This document shows positions 25,546-39,532 of a stretch of DNA of 64,000 nt, piece by piece. The notes below the pieces were generated by a model, which was not told the DNA's origin, searched no databases, and worked only from the letters and a program-made list of their open reading frames with translations. The stretch is from Mucidula mucida (Eukaryota > Basidiomycota > Agaricomycetes > Agaricales > Physalacriaceae): contig JADNYV010000017.1 in NCBI GenBank assembly GCA_015501055.1, positions 248,001-312,000 of the forward strand. Direction: 5' to 3'. Position numbers and translations under genes: made by a program. Position 1 is the stretch's first letter, and each line of letters begins with the position of its first letter.

Positions 25546-26499
25546 ACTCTTTGTCGTCGTTTGTATTAGTTGATATGTTGTGTGATATTTAGTAGCCCAT
25601 ATGATACCTCTCAAGCTGTATACTACTCCGTTCATCTGTAATCTCAAGACCACATGAAAAGACCATACACTGTCTGGCGCTCCGTTGAGGAAGTTATACA
25701 CGTTGCTGTTTTTCTCAAGCATCGAAATGGGAGTGACAGTTTCAGCAAGCAAAGCATTCATTTCATGAGTAGGCAAAACAACTAGACGAAGCACGAAGTC
25801 ATCAGGAGCTCCTAGAGCACGAAAAGCCTTTTCCTCGATACTCCACATTGACAGCAAACGGCGTCGAACGCACAGACGGTGCGGAAAGCAAAGCACCTAT
25901 AGGTATTCTCGGCGGTCCCTTCCTAAATGGCGCCATGTATCTGACGGCTATACCCCTCCAGAAAACTGTCTGACTTCTGTGTGTTGGTCTGAGTTGGAAC
26001 GTACGAAGCACATGAGAAGGAAGATTAACCTGGCAGTGATGAATTTCCTGAACTGGTCAATGGCAGCTTTGGTGCGAGGAGTTTTGATGGTTCGGAGATC
26101 TATGCGTCTGATTTGTCCTGTTGATGATGGAGGGTTAGGCTGTTCAGGCGCAGGGGCTTCGGATTGTATGCGCGAGAGCTCGAGAGGTTCAGTAGAAGAG
26201 TCGTGCATGCGTCGTCGCTTGGGAGGTCCTTGGTTGACAGTAAAGGATTGGTCGATGAGATCGTGAGTGCGTTTTCGGTTGGTTTCGAGTGACGGAGAGG
26301 AAGGAGAGAGAGGAAGAGGCAAGCAGAGCGATAGCGATTCATCTTGAGGCAGAATGTTTTGCGTGTGTGATACGTAGAGGCCTGAGAAGATGAGCACATA
26401 GTATACACACGAATCAAAACAAAGAGGGCGTACTGTCGAGTACGAATTTGGATATCGGCATGAGAAAGTTTTGCGAGATACACTTGAGGATCCAGTCAC
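25492..26499 (-). CDS. possible hypothetical gene, exon structure unresolved
   Basis: Two stretches on the minus strand have coding-like composition, but I cannot join them with confidence. One (about 26350 to 26025) encodes a basic, Pro/Ser-rich segment with a nuclear-localisation-like GPPKRRRM and an amphipathic end, TKAAIDQFRKFITAR, followed by a GT donor. The other (about 25865 to 25570) encodes FRALGAPDDFVLRLVVLPTH and VYNFLNGAPDSVWSFHVVLR. The start and function are unknown. It lies convergent to the 3' end of POL2 and the second stretch may overlap that gene's 3' UTR. Confidence 0.25.
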
Positions 26500-27096
26500 A
26501 ATGCAGAACCTGTGAAACGGTTGTGCGTATAGCGAAACATGCCTTCCGTATCGAGACGCGTACTATGAACGACCTAGAGAGGAGGCTGCAAATGCACCAG
26601 TCTAAAATGGCCTACTTTACGTTGCCGAGCATATCTTACATTGAACACCAAGAATCATTCAGATCCCGGCAAAAGAAAGTATCCGCGCGCGAAAAGTCCT
26701 CGGGTGTTTGTACCAGTCCTCCTCCATGTCGAACTGGTGAACGATCAGCGGTTGGGTATGTGTATACTGTGTACACACCCCAGTGTAAACGAAAAGAACG
26801 CGAGACCGACGGGCTGAAGCATGCTAGCAAGACGTGTTTACAATTTGACGAAGAGATGGATAGGCAAGCCTTGCCTATCCGTCCAGTGAACAAGGCCATG
26901 CATAAGAGAAGATGACGGCGCAAAGAGAGAGAGAGAGAGAAGAATTTGGGTTAGGGTCACTTTCGACAAGATGATCAGCGATCACGCTTTTCGTGGCGCA
27001 GATCAGAGAACAACAAGGTAAATCCTAGCACAGCACGTAAATTAAGATATCTAAGCAGTATAAAGAAGCTCATAAGTACATCTACAGCAACAGTCG
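26500..27096. other. intergenic with short AG microsatellite
   Basis: No gene is supported. A pure AG dinucleotide run lies at about 26925-26941. Confidence 0.4.
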
Positions 27097-28065
27097 TCAC
27101 TTTTTCTTGGGCACGAAAATCCAACTCAGCATAATGATAACACGGACGCCACATGCAATACCCAACGCGCCCGGAGCACCGATGGCTCCCAACAAGGCGC
27201 GTCCAACGAAGGCTCCAAGGAAAAGCGCAGAAGCAGCAATCAGCTTGTGGTCGCGCGTCTTGACCTTGTGCATGAACTGGAACAGCTTGGGATCATTGAC
27301 GAGCTCAACCCACACAGTCGTCAACACGACTATTCAGGATTCAGATAATTGGCTCTGACTCTTTACTAGATAAATCAACTCACTGGTGGTGGTAAACTGC
27401 GTATTCAATCTCTTCCCCACAATACCTTGCACACCCAGACTCGCGCTCATAAAAGCGAGACACACAAAAGACAGTGTGTTCGTCCAAGTCGGGAGCGCGC
27501 GCGCATCGGCGACCCCAGGCTGGCCGCTTTTGAATATCGTGACCGCCGCGGCCATGGTCATGAGGACTTGGAGGAACGTCGCGAGGATTAACCATATGCG
27601 CTTGTGCGCCCCGATGCGATCACCGATTCGCCCAACGAACGCGCCGGCGTTGAACGACAGCAACGACGTCAAGGCCTGTCGATCCGCGATGTGGAATGTC
27701 TCGTCCCTCTGTCCTGGGGGTCCCTCGAATAATCGGGCGAGCGCGAGCGCCAGCTTGGAGAGGATGAGTCACTACTACTTACAGCAAGGGATTGGGAGGC
27801 TCACCTGCGCAAAATTGCCAGTCTGGAATCCACACCATACGAACACTGCTGAAAACGAAATAGCATCTCTGTGGGCTGCGGGTCACGATTGACGGTTGAT
27901 AAGGACAGACGGAAGGGCGCACATATAGCCAGTCATGAAGCAGTAACCCGCAAGGGGGCTTACACACTCCTCGGGATCGACATCCTCTAGTAGATAGCTG
28001 AAGAAGGAGAACTTGGGTGGCGCAGCGAGGCCTTGTTCAGCGCTGTCGTTGTCTTGGGGAGACAT
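27097..28065 (-). CDS. DUF1275 (YoaK-like) multi-pass membrane protein
   Basis: This is a small polytopic membrane protein of the DUF1275 family, common in fungi and bacteria and of unknown transport role. Four exons read from 28065 to 27097. The family signature is clear: GYIDAISFSAVFVWCGFQTGN formed across the first junction, then LALALARLF, the loop GAFVGRIGDRIG, and hydrophobic helices such as LILATFLQVLMTMAAAVTIF and ASALFLGAFVGRALLGAIG. The QGIVGKRLNTQFTTT block lies before the last intron. The N-terminus (MSPQDNDSAEQG) is polar and cytosolic-looking. All three introns are 50-60 nt and the frame is intact. An upstream in-frame ATG at 28098 is an alternative start. Confidence 0.85.
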
Positions 28066-28760
28066 GCGAGGACGCTGGGAAAAAGACGATGGCGCCAAGA
28101 CGTTGGGGGATCATGGTTGCTGCTCTAAGGAACGGAACGGAGTGCCACTCCGAGGTCCGCGGCCCAACATAGACAGTTCCACAACTCGCGAACAGAAACA
28201 AGAAATCGCAACGCAAGTATATTCATTACAGGAACTATATATACGCCACAAAATTTTTTTTTTGCAGTTGCCCAAGAGCCCTCCAACTGGAAGACCTCGC
28301 ATAACAACCCACAAAAACAAGAACCCATCAGACACGAACTCTCCTCGCCGGCAAAACCCCCAAACGACTCATACGAGCACATCCAGGTGAATCGCCAAAA
28401 CGTCCTCGAGACCCCAAAAGGCCAAAAAATTCTCTGTAGAGCGAGGGAGCACAGATATCATCGACTGAGCTTGAGAGATGCGGCATTTATAAAAATGCGA
28501 GACTCGGTCAGTTTCTATAGAATAGATCCTGTTCGAGTATGTATCTGAAGAAACCAGTCAAAGCGTCGGGCGATCCTTATATACTCCCGACAAGAGGTCC
28601 GTGCGTGGGAATGTGGCTTGCTATATATGGTCTACGTGCGTTATGCCTCATTGTCAGCTCGAATGTGCAATGCAAAAATACATGAACTAAAAGTACAATG
28701 GTAGGATATGAATCCATAGGGTAATAATGTGTCCGTCGTAGGTCCAATGCAACTACTAAA
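28066..28760. other. intergenic, no gene supported
   Basis: This is spacer between DUF1275 (5' side) and the C2/SMP gene (3' side). A run of ten T at about 28254-28263 is the only notable feature. Confidence 0.4.
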
Positions 28761-31700
28761 TCACGCCTCCCTCTCAACTTCCTGTTCCATCTGCTGGTGC
28801 GTCAGCTTCCCCTTCATCTTCCTCTCAATCTCGTCCTTCTTATCCTCAATATTCTTCCCAATCCACTCCAGTTTCCGCATACCGCCCCACTGCATCAACC
28901 CGCGATGTTTCCGATTGAGCTCGCTATTCCGCTTCTTGAGACCACCAGAATCAGAGCCCTTGACGACGGCGCGGCGGAAGAATCAGACACAGACGAATCC
29001 GAGTCATACACAACACCCTCCGCGCCCTCCTCCTTCATCGACTCCTCCGCACAATCCAACACCTCCATCACATCGTTCATACTCGCATCGCCCGACGCGA
29101 GCTTTTCGTGGTATCCGCTCAGCCCAGGCCACACCTTCACCGTCAACTGCAGCTTCCCAATCACACTCTCCTCCTTGACCACATTCTTCCGCGCCCGATC
29201 CAACGCGTCCTCGTCCCTTTTCTGAAGAACAACGTCCACCGTCGTCTCCTCTCGGTCGTATAGGCTTCTCAGCCAGAAAACGCCCCAAGCTCCGTCGAAT
29301 CAGGTCCGAACGAGTGCTTGCGGAATTTCACGACCAAGCACTCGGCGAATCGATTCTTCGTCGCCAGCGCGACAGCCCGGTCACCCTTGGAATCCCACCC
29401 GCCGTTGCTGTTCGGGTACATCTTCCCCTTCTGGCTCGAACTGCGCCCCAGCTCGAACCGCAGCTTGCATGTAGCCAAATCCGGCGGCAACTCAAAGTTG
29501 GCCGTTGCGTGGGGCTGAATTTCAAGTGTACACGCATCCCATCCCAAGAGCTCGCGAGGAAGTTTGGTTTGAACACTGCGCCACAGCACGGAGAACCTGA
29601 GTTTCCCAAAACCGATGCCCCCTACTAGAGGAAGCGAGTCTGTCACTTGACTATGTACCTTCAACAGATTCTTCAGTGAAAGCACGACCACTCCAATGAG
29701 CGGGTTTGTCTCATGTAGTCGAAGGTCGCGGACAGATATGGTGACAGTCGCGTCAAGCCAGTTCTTGACGAAGCGTTCAGTACCAGCATTGAACTAACAA
29801 ACGAACACATGAGTGAGATAACAGCACAAGACAAACCGATACATACATAAGGCTTGTTGGTCTTCATCTTGGTCCGCGTCTTGTATATCCGCTCATCATT
29901 AAGAATGATAGTGCAGTACGCGCTGGGCAGATCACTACTCTCCTCTTGCTCCCCACCATTTGCCACACCGCTTTCCCGCACCTTGGGAACCTCCAAACCC
30001 GTAATCTGCTCCACGCGAACAGAAAGCACGCCACTAGGCCATTCCGCAGACGGAGGCGTGTGCGCAATGATCTCGTCTGTCATCTCCTTCAGATCTTCAT
30101 CTTTTTGTCGGTCAATACCACCGATGGCCTCGGGCTTGGCCTTGGCTTCGCGAAGCTTCACATCGGCCGCTTTCTTCAGCTCTTCCGAGAGTTCTCCAGC
30201 ATCAGCAATATGATGTTCCAACGTGGTTTTTGTCATGTAGCCAACAGACCATTCGAGGGTACCCGGTAGGCCCCCAGTGAAGGTGTCCCGACGCGTCACC
30301 ATTTTGTTCAAAGTGTCTGAAGAACTCATAAAGTCGGCTAAAGGCACCTCGACAGAACCTAGCATATCGTCTGCAGTGAACCGGTCTGCAATAAGTATAA
30401 TTGAGTACAGTCTCTGTATCGAAAACGAAATTCATCACCTGAATCCCATAACTGCAAACGAAGACGTTCTCGTGCATTAGTCTCTGCAGGCGTCACGAGA
30501 AGGTATGATGTCTCCTCCCAGACAGGTTGCGCGTCATTTTCAATGATCCTGTAATTATATCAAGGCAAATACAAAGATATCAGTCAGTTTCACTCACCTC
30601 GTAGACCACATAGCCTTACCCCACTTGCCCCATCCAACCGTAACATATGGATCCCCAACCTTCTTATCCTTCCTGCCCACACCTTGCCCTCATCTCCATT
30701 CCGGAATCCCTCCGCACTCTTAACAGTAACAACAATAACCCCCACCGCATCAGTGTCCATCTTCTCCTTCCCAGACAACAACGCCTTCAAATCCAGCGTC
30801 AAGCTCCTCGGCGCGACATATGCCCCAATCGCACCGTCAATCGCCGTCTGCAGCCACTTTGACAGCCCCGGCACGTCCATCACGTTCAGAAAGCTCTTGG
30901 ACAGCGGCGTGCACTCCAGCGTCACCTTGGGCTGCCCGAGGAACGTCAGCGTCATCGCAGCGAGGAAGGGCGGATTCGGCGTGAGCTGCAGGCGCAGACG
31001 CGTCGTCGCGACGATCCCGGTAATCTCGACCCACACGGGGAGCACGACGCCTGCGGAGGCGTAAAACTCCATGAGAAGATGGACGTTCCGCGCGCGGCCT
31101 TTGAGATCGGACCCGACGTCCTGGGCGCGGTACGCGACTGCGAGTTCGAGGTTGACAAAGTCGCCTTCCTCGGCGGTCATGCCTGCAAAATCTTTAGTAG
31201 CCGCCCCGTCCTTGAGATGGCGCACGCCGAGGATACGGAGGGGCTCTGCGCCCTGGCCGATGTCGGCGACGCGGACTCCGTGAATAAATTTGGGGAGAGA
31301 TGCTTGGAGAGCATCTTCAAGCATGTCAGAGACGGCAGTGAATATGGATGGATTTATGATCGGCCAGAGGGAGGCGAGGAAGGCGTTGAGCCATGCAGCG
31401 GTTTCCGGACTGCGGCGAGATATAATCTATACACAGTCAGAGCGTGAGTTGAATATATAATGAGTCCATACCGGTCGATGATCATTCTGCTCTGGCGGAG
31501 GTAACGGCGGCTGAAATCTCGCTTGCAATACAGACGCTCCAGCGACAAGAGCAAGCGCGCAGCAGCCTGCGCTGCCCACGACGAGAGTCAAAAACTCGTT
31601 TCGGCTGATTATAACGCGGAAAAGCGAGGTCATAACCAATGAGGCGGCCCCACCGGCGCCTGCAGCAACGGCAACGACCAGCGCTGTCCGCTTCCTATAT

Positions 31701-31972
31701 TGGCGCTCGAATTCAGGATAGCGCCAGTAGTCATTGTGTATCTCCTCGTCGAGCAGAGCAGACAACTCAGAGGCAACGACGTTGGGTGCATCATCTGGGC
31801 CAGAAGTATCCTGTAGTGATTCCCGTGGTATTTCGCCCGAAGTGTTGTCATGAATGGTCAGTGCTAGATGTGTGACGGGATCGATGACCTCCCGTTCTGG
31901 CGACTTGGCCTTGACGTGCGACAGCGACGCCGAGCTCGAGCTAGGCGACGCGTTATTGGAGGTGGTCGCCAT
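28761..31972 (-). CDS. C2- and SMP-domain membrane tether (tricalbin/Mug190-like)
   Basis: This is a predicted lipid-transfer tether at ER contact sites. Exons: 31972..31472, 31426..30598, 30548..30439, 30385..29847, 29793..28761. Residues about 90-150 hold two adjacent hydrophobic segments (TALVVAVAAGAGGAASLVM, FLTLVVGSAGCCALALVAG), probably a membrane hairpin. The SMP domain follows: ETAAWLNAFLASLWPIINPS, then VTLECTPLSKSFLNVMDVPG. A first C2 domain includes GDPYVTVGWGKWGKAMWSTR, with LLVTPAETNARERLRLQLWD after it. A second C2-like domain has SAYCTIILNDERIYKTRTK and TVTISVRDL. The end is charged and helical. Order and domains resemble fission-yeast Mug190 and tricalbins. The frame loses one base near 30655, near 29233 (a T run) and near 28970; coding resumes at once each time. 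The stop at 28761-28763 is in the final frame. Confidence 0.83.
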
Positions 31973-32169
31973 GATGGTACGTGCATGCTTGACGTCAGGC
32001 CTCTGTTATATACCCGACATCAAATCGTACCCACTTAAACTTGCGCCTGACCGCCTCCACCATCAATGACGACTGCGGGTCTCCTCGTTACAAGGACATG
32101 ATACTACTTCGTTTATTGGTACGAGAAATACTGTTACACGGTATTGACTTCTTACTTATGCATCCCACT

Positions 32170-34185
<2,016 letters not shown>

Positions 34186-34791
34186 ATGTCATTCACAAAC
34201 GTCTACTACAAACGGGTACATCTTCTACACCATCGCGCGCGATAAGACTCTCAAAGCTAACCCAGACAGCAGCAACACCCAAAGCCTGCTATGTCTGCTA
34301 CAAACCCACACCCATCGTCCTCGCCACCATCAACACCGTAGACTTTCTCTACACCTGCGAGAGCCATCTCAAAGATCGCGACTTTGCCTCCCAAATCCAG
34401 GATGAGCAATCCGCTAGCCCCGAGGAAATAGCCAGAGTCAAGGCCGAGTGGGAGGAGAAGCAGAAACGGAAGAAAGAAAAGGAGCAGGAGAAAGCGAAAG
34501 ACAAGGAAGGTGACGACAAGGACAAGAAGGACGAAGGCGACAAGGAGAAATCCAAATCACCTGCACCAGCGTCTCCTCCAGCGCCCTCAACCCCGACTGC
34601 GACTCACCAGCGCTACGCTCTCCATCGCGACTTTTACGCAAGTAAGTTACGTCTGCCTCATACGCCCGGTCTTGCCATTATTCTGATTTCCTCCAGTGCG
34701 CCAAAACGAACACCGTAAGCGCCGCCAGACCGCCCAAGCCGAAGATCTCGCTCCTCGTCTACCTGGTGCTCCCCGAGGCAGCATCCTATGA
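34186..34791 (+). CDS. VFA1: VPS4-associated protein 1 homologue
   Basis: This is a small ESCRT-related protein; yeast Vfa1 binds the AAA ATPase Vps4 and stimulates it at endosomes. Exon 1 is only ten codons (34186..34215, MSFTNVYYKR). A 50-nt intron (34216-34265) follows, then a long second exon and a third exon after a GTAAGT donor near 34641. The N-terminus shows the family's paired cysteines, CYVCYKPTPIVL, and a second Cys/His pair in FLYTCESHLKDRDF, as in a small zinc-binding fold. A strongly charged Lys/Glu coiled region follows (EEKQKRKKEKEQEKAKDK). The conserved C-terminus is NEHRKRRQTAQ to PRLPGAPRGSIL. The start is fixed by family similarity. The frame is intact. Confidence 0.85.
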
Positions 34792-36552
34792 CCATAGGCA
34801 CTGTAAACACTACCACCACAATCATACCATGCACTTTAAATATTATCTGCAACAACAATCTGCAACAACAATCTGTGGCATCAAGTCAAGAGAACAAACC
34901 AGGACGCGTCGAAAAGCAAGACACCTCGGGCAACTCATTCCCCGCCCATTGCGAGTATGGCTGGGAGAGGCTCGGTAACGGTGCTTGTGGGCCGGACTTT
35001 GCAGAAAAAAAGTGACGAGGACTCAGGAGACGCTTGCCAGTATGCCATCCTCTATGTTTACTATTACTCAGTAAGCCGCACGTGGAGACGAGTTCGTGTC
35101 TGTTCATCGAAACTCATGGGATTTCCAAGGTGCACCCACACGAACTTGTTGTGCCGATGTTGCAGCTCGTAAGACTGCAGTATGAGGCTATGGGTATACT
35201 GTTCTTCGGATGTCATACTGTTTTCAGAGAATCACTACGAGCGATTGGAGCGTCCTCGATCGTGACATGGATGAAGAAACGGTGAGTAGGACCGGCAAAT
35301 TTACTTTGCGGTGCCAATGAACTTGGGCTTGACGCCACCGGTTGACCAAACTCTTGAACTGTTGGGACGGAGGGCCCCATTCATGCAGGCATTACGCAGG
35401 TATACGTCAAAGCAGGCCAATTGACACGCTCGAGTGATCACGCTTCCGTTCTTCGTTCCCTTGTTTGTGAGTAAAGCACGACGATCACTGGCAGATCAAA
35501 TCGTAACCTATACTTTCTGAGGAACTCCAAAGGGTATAAAACTGGTTTGGAATGCCGTTACAAGTTAAGGCCTACCTAAAGGATACAGATAGATGGTCAG
35601 AAGGTACCCGCAGGGTATGCCCTCAACACATACTACACTATCAGCACAACTCCCACATATCAGCACTATTTTTTTTGGTGAATTCAGAAGCTCACATTGT
35701 TGGTCACTTGGGATTGCGCCAATGCAGTGTGCATACTCCTTGTATTATTCTACCGCCAAACTACCGAGACACTTGTCAGTGATCTTTTTTTTTTGGTGAT
35801 CCCCGTCTACAGTGCTCGAGGGATCACATACTGAAAACCCACATAATTACCATCTAATTCGGAGTCTCTACTAAGCTATCAGTAGCAAGTATCAGCGGCG
35901 CCGGCACCTTTATATAAATGAGGAGCCAGGTTTCCAGCTTCTTGAGTTCAAGTCTATCAGGTGCACTCTAGCCTTCCTCACCTAGTGTCGAAATTGCTAG
36001 CTCAGACTCTCCGTTGTCTCCTCCATGTTCTAACGTTCTCTTCACACTGGCACCTATCAGGTTGCCAAGCACCTCAAGTCCAAGTTTATGCTCGATGAAC
36101 GGCAACGTACATCTCAGAGATTATCGGCTACTCGTATCGGGCTTTTCTCCGGAGGTTATATTGAAGTCTTGACCATATTCTTGTCAAAGCATGAGGTTTT
36201 CGTGTTGTTGTGGACGTCCTCTATCTCGGATATGTATCTGCGTGAACTGAAACGTGTCTCCTAGGTATTTTTTAACCGTTGAACATCGTGTTCTTTCTTT
36301 CTCTGGTGTGACTCATGCTTTTTCTCCCATGCAGTCGAAGGTTCTCATTTCTAACTTATACGTTTGATGGAGACAATGTGAGCGAGCGACGGCGGCTTTT
36401 GCCGCCGTCGGTCGGCGAGCTTTGTTGACTGTCGCCAACTTCAAAGTCTATTTAACGCGGGGAACGGGGTAGCGGGCTTTGCCATTCATTGTCGTTACCC
36501 GCTGACCAGGCGTGACAGGTAACGTCACACACACCATTCTCCAGCTCCGCTC
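34792..36552. other. intergenic, contains a strong hairpin
   Basis: No gene is supported in this 1.76 kb stretch before the tandem gene family. It is moderately AT-rich with several poly-T tracts. The only clear structure is the perfect GC-rich hairpin at 36387-36410. Confidence 0.45.
36387..36410. repeat. perfect GC-rich hairpin
   Basis: A 10-bp stem (CGACGGCGGC paired with GCCGCCGTCG) is separated by a TTTT loop. It lies 143 bp before the ATG of the first tandem copy. No such hairpin is seen before the other two copies. Confidence 0.8.
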
Positions 36553-37267
36553 ATGTCGACATCGTCCATACACGGAGTAGACGCCATGGACGCGGGAAGG
36601 CGCCAACGCGCACGGAGCAAGCTAGATAAGATTAACTTGGTGTGCCTCTTGCTTGGCCCTACGCGTTGCCTACTGATGCGCCTCAACAGACTCTGAGGTT
36701 AGAGAAAATGCGGGCTGTCTCTCCGCTCGACGAACTTCCCTACTACTATTACCCCGACTATGCCCTCAACCATTACCCGCCACAGTGGTTTCTGGGCATC
36801 ATCGTCACCCGCGACGACTTCTCCACTTTCGCTCAGAAACACAACCTTGTAACAACCTCCAATGATCCATCTGACAAAGATCCCCCCAGTCCCGTGGCCG
36901 TTGTACGGAAGTACCTTGCGGACACGTGTAAGATCAATGCAGCGTGTTCCGCCCGCCTACAGCTTGTGCACGCCGACACGTCCAATACCCAGTCCATCTG
37001 CATCTCCCTTTGTTCCAACTACACCGTCTTGTTGTGCCGTGACAACGTCCTCAAAAAGACGGAAGCCCGTCTGCTTGAGCTATGGGACTTTATAGGACCC
37101 AAGATAGCTTGGTACCTCAATGCCCTTCGGGACCCCAACGACCCGACAGAGTGGCCCCTTGATCGTAAGTGTTCTGCACACTGGATGCAGTTTCGCCTTA
37201 CGAAAACGTTGTAGTTCATCGTCTTTGGGAGGTCAAATATGGAGAACAGGAAACATCTTCATTCTGA
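36553..37267 (+). CDS. tandem family protein, copy 1 (unknown function)
   Basis: I do not recognise this family. Exons 36553..36639, 36690..37164 and 37215..37267 join in phase into about 205 residues. Exon 1 is basic and helical (RRQRARSKLDKIN). Exon 2 begins TLRLEKMRA and carries the hallmark LPYYYYPD, then HYPPQWFLG, DDFSTFAQKHNL, SICISLCSNY and ARLLELWDF-GPKIAWYL. Exon 3 is a short tail (LHRLWEVKYGEQ). The three copies at 36.5-39.5 kb share the two intron positions and the same exon-3 pattern, which supports this structure. No signal peptide or membrane segment is seen. The abundant aromatic residues suggest a compact globular domain, which is inference only. Confidence 0.7.
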
Positions 37268-37796
37268 GTTGTCGGCATCGCATCATGCATGCGCCATCAA
37301 GAGTTAGCCGCGGCCGCCACGTCAACCAGTCGTCAACCTCTTTAACGAAGTGCAAACGGGACCGAACGGTTTCGAACATCACATTCAAATCCCCGAATCA
37401 CGTTAGTGATAAGCGTTGGGATAATGTATATTCACTGGCGTTGACATTTGGTCTGGATGGGGAACCTGCACTATTAGCCGTTGCATGTCAAATTCTCTGT
37501 CAGTGTTAGCTACGCTATTGACAAGCAATGTTTTTCTTATCACACGCGGCCTTGAGATGATGAAAGCGAGTTTGTTAGCTGCCTTGAAATTATCCTTTGC
37601 TGCTTCGCCCCCCGACCCCGAGCTGCCACTATGATACTCGTCACCTTTGATGATATGTCTCTTGATAAAGTTTCTACTTGTCACAATCTTTGATGCCGAC
37701 CGTAATCCTGCTAGCAATACCACAGTAGGACTGTAGCCAAACTTAGCTGCGTAGGTGTGACCTATAACGTCGTGTTGTCTTTTCACCAACACGCTC

Positions 37797-38497
37797 ATGT
37801 CGCCCGTCACACGTAGCATAGAGGCCATGAACGCGGCCAAGCGCGAACGGCTGAAGAAGATAAATGAGGTTTGTAATGTATTTGCTTTCCCCGGTGTTGC
37901 CTGTTGACGTGCCTCAAAAGACACTCACATTTGAGAAAATGCGGGCTGCCACCCCGTGTCAGGAGCTTCCCTACTACTACTATCCCGACAGAGGTCTTGG
38001 GCACTTCCCGCCCAAATGGTACCAGGGCTTCCTCGTCACCTTCGACGATATGTGTCAATTCGCTCAGAAACAGGACCTCGTCGCAATCTGCCCTGATCCA
38101 TCTGACAAGGAGCGATACAAGGCCTGGCAGGCTGTGGAAAGATATCTCCGCAGGACATGGAAGATTAATACATCCACCATCCAGACCGTGTACGCCGACG
38201 CCACCGATGCCCATTACATGTGCCTCTCCATTTGTAATAACTACAACGTCCATTTGTGTCCTGACGAAGCGCTTGATAATTTGGAAGACCGTCTGCTCGA
38301 GCTATGGGACTTTACGAAACCAAGGTTAGCTTGGTACCTGGATGCAATCGGAACCGCGGCCGCATTCGATGATGAAGGAAAGACGGAGTGGCCCCTCGAT
38401 TGTCAGTTTTCGACATTTCTAATTGCACTCTCTCTTACAAACAAACACTTCAGTTTCCCTTGTATGGGAGCAAAAATATGGAGGACAGCATGCATAA
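37797..38497 (+). CDS. tandem family protein, copy 2 (unknown function)
   Basis: This is the second member of the family, about 199 residues, with exons 37797..37868, 37921..38401 and 38454..38497, all in phase. Exon 1 (MSPVTRSIEAMN, then RERLKKINE) is again basic. Exon 2 repeats the blocks TLTFEKMRA, LPYYYYPDRGLGHFPPKWY, DDMCQFAQKQDL, DPSDKE, CNNYNVHLCPDEAL and EDRLLELWDF. Exon 3 reads FSLVWEQKYGGQ. It is diverged from copy 1 at many positions but keeps every splice site, so it looks like an old duplicate under constraint rather than a recent one. Confidence 0.7.
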
Positions 38498-38788
38498 TTT
38501 CATAGGTTTGATACACACTGGATTCCTGCAACCTACTTCGGCAAACAAGTCATTTACCTTATCTCAATTCACTCCAATGGAAGTCGAAGACTCCTCAATT
38601 CATTGACATCAGCATTACACATCCTCGACCCACTCGTAGCGCGACAGGATTGCAGGCATGACAAGAATCCCAAAGAGAATGAACACGGTCGCACCTCCCA
38701 GGCTTTTTAAACCTCAACGTCGTCTTTTGGCAAGGTAATCACTGAGTAGATGTGGCAGGTAACGTTGCATTCCCGTTCTACTACGTTC

Positions 38789-39532
38789 ATGTCGCCCATC
38801 ACTCGCGGAGTAGAGGTCATGGACGTGCGCAAGCACGAACGCGCGCGGGCAAAGTTAGAGAAGATGAACGATCTAGTATATAATATTCACTTGTTCCGAG
38901 CGTCACCTATTGACGCGCCTCAAAAGACACTGATATATGAGAAAATGCGGGCTGCCTCCCCGCTCAATTAACTCCCCTACTATTACTACCCCAACAACGA
39001 TCTTAATCATTTCCCGCCCAAATGGTACCTGGGCACCCTCGTCACCCTCGACGACATATAGCAATTCGCTCAGACCCACAACCTGCACTGATCCACCTAC
39101 GATAGATCGCGCTGGCGGTAGGAAACTATCTTTATGAGACGTATTAGGTTAGTCTTGTTACTCAGACTCGATGCGACGAAGGAAGACAGCCTTCTACCAT
39201 GCTAGAGGTCGACGCAGCGGGTACCGTCCGCATCTCATCTGGATCTCCCTTTGCTCCAATTACACCGCCCACTTGTGGCCTAGCGATGCGCTCAACGATA
39301 CGGAAGCCCGTCTGCTTGAACTATGGGACTTTACGGGACCAAGGATAGCTTGGTACCTGGATGCGCTCGTCTATGTGGGCGCACTTGGCGATACACTTGA
39401 TGATACAGAAAAGACCGAATGACCCCTTGATTGTGAGTTACCTGCGTACTCAGCGCACTTTCTTACCATACCACCTCAGTTGGTCGTCTATGGAAGAAGA
39501 AATATGGAGGAGAGGAACCATCATCGTTTTGA
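38789..39532 (+). pseudogene. tandem family, copy 3, inactivated
   Basis: This third copy keeps the exon-1 start (MSPITRGVEVMD), the TLIYEKMRAASP block, LPYYYYPNNDLNHFPPKWY, the later LLELWDF-GPRIAWYL block and the exon-3 tail (FGRLWKKKYGGEE). It has an in-frame TAA directly before LPYYYYP, a TAG within the DDI-QFAQ block, and a scrambled, shortened middle around 39090-39230. The first intron's donor is also poorly formed. Two independent substitution-type stops argue that decay is genuine rather than a read error. Confidence 0.75.

Noticed and set aside
28251..28265. Poly-T run as a polymerase III terminator
   Set aside because: No upstream A/B boxes or foldable RNA gene is seen.
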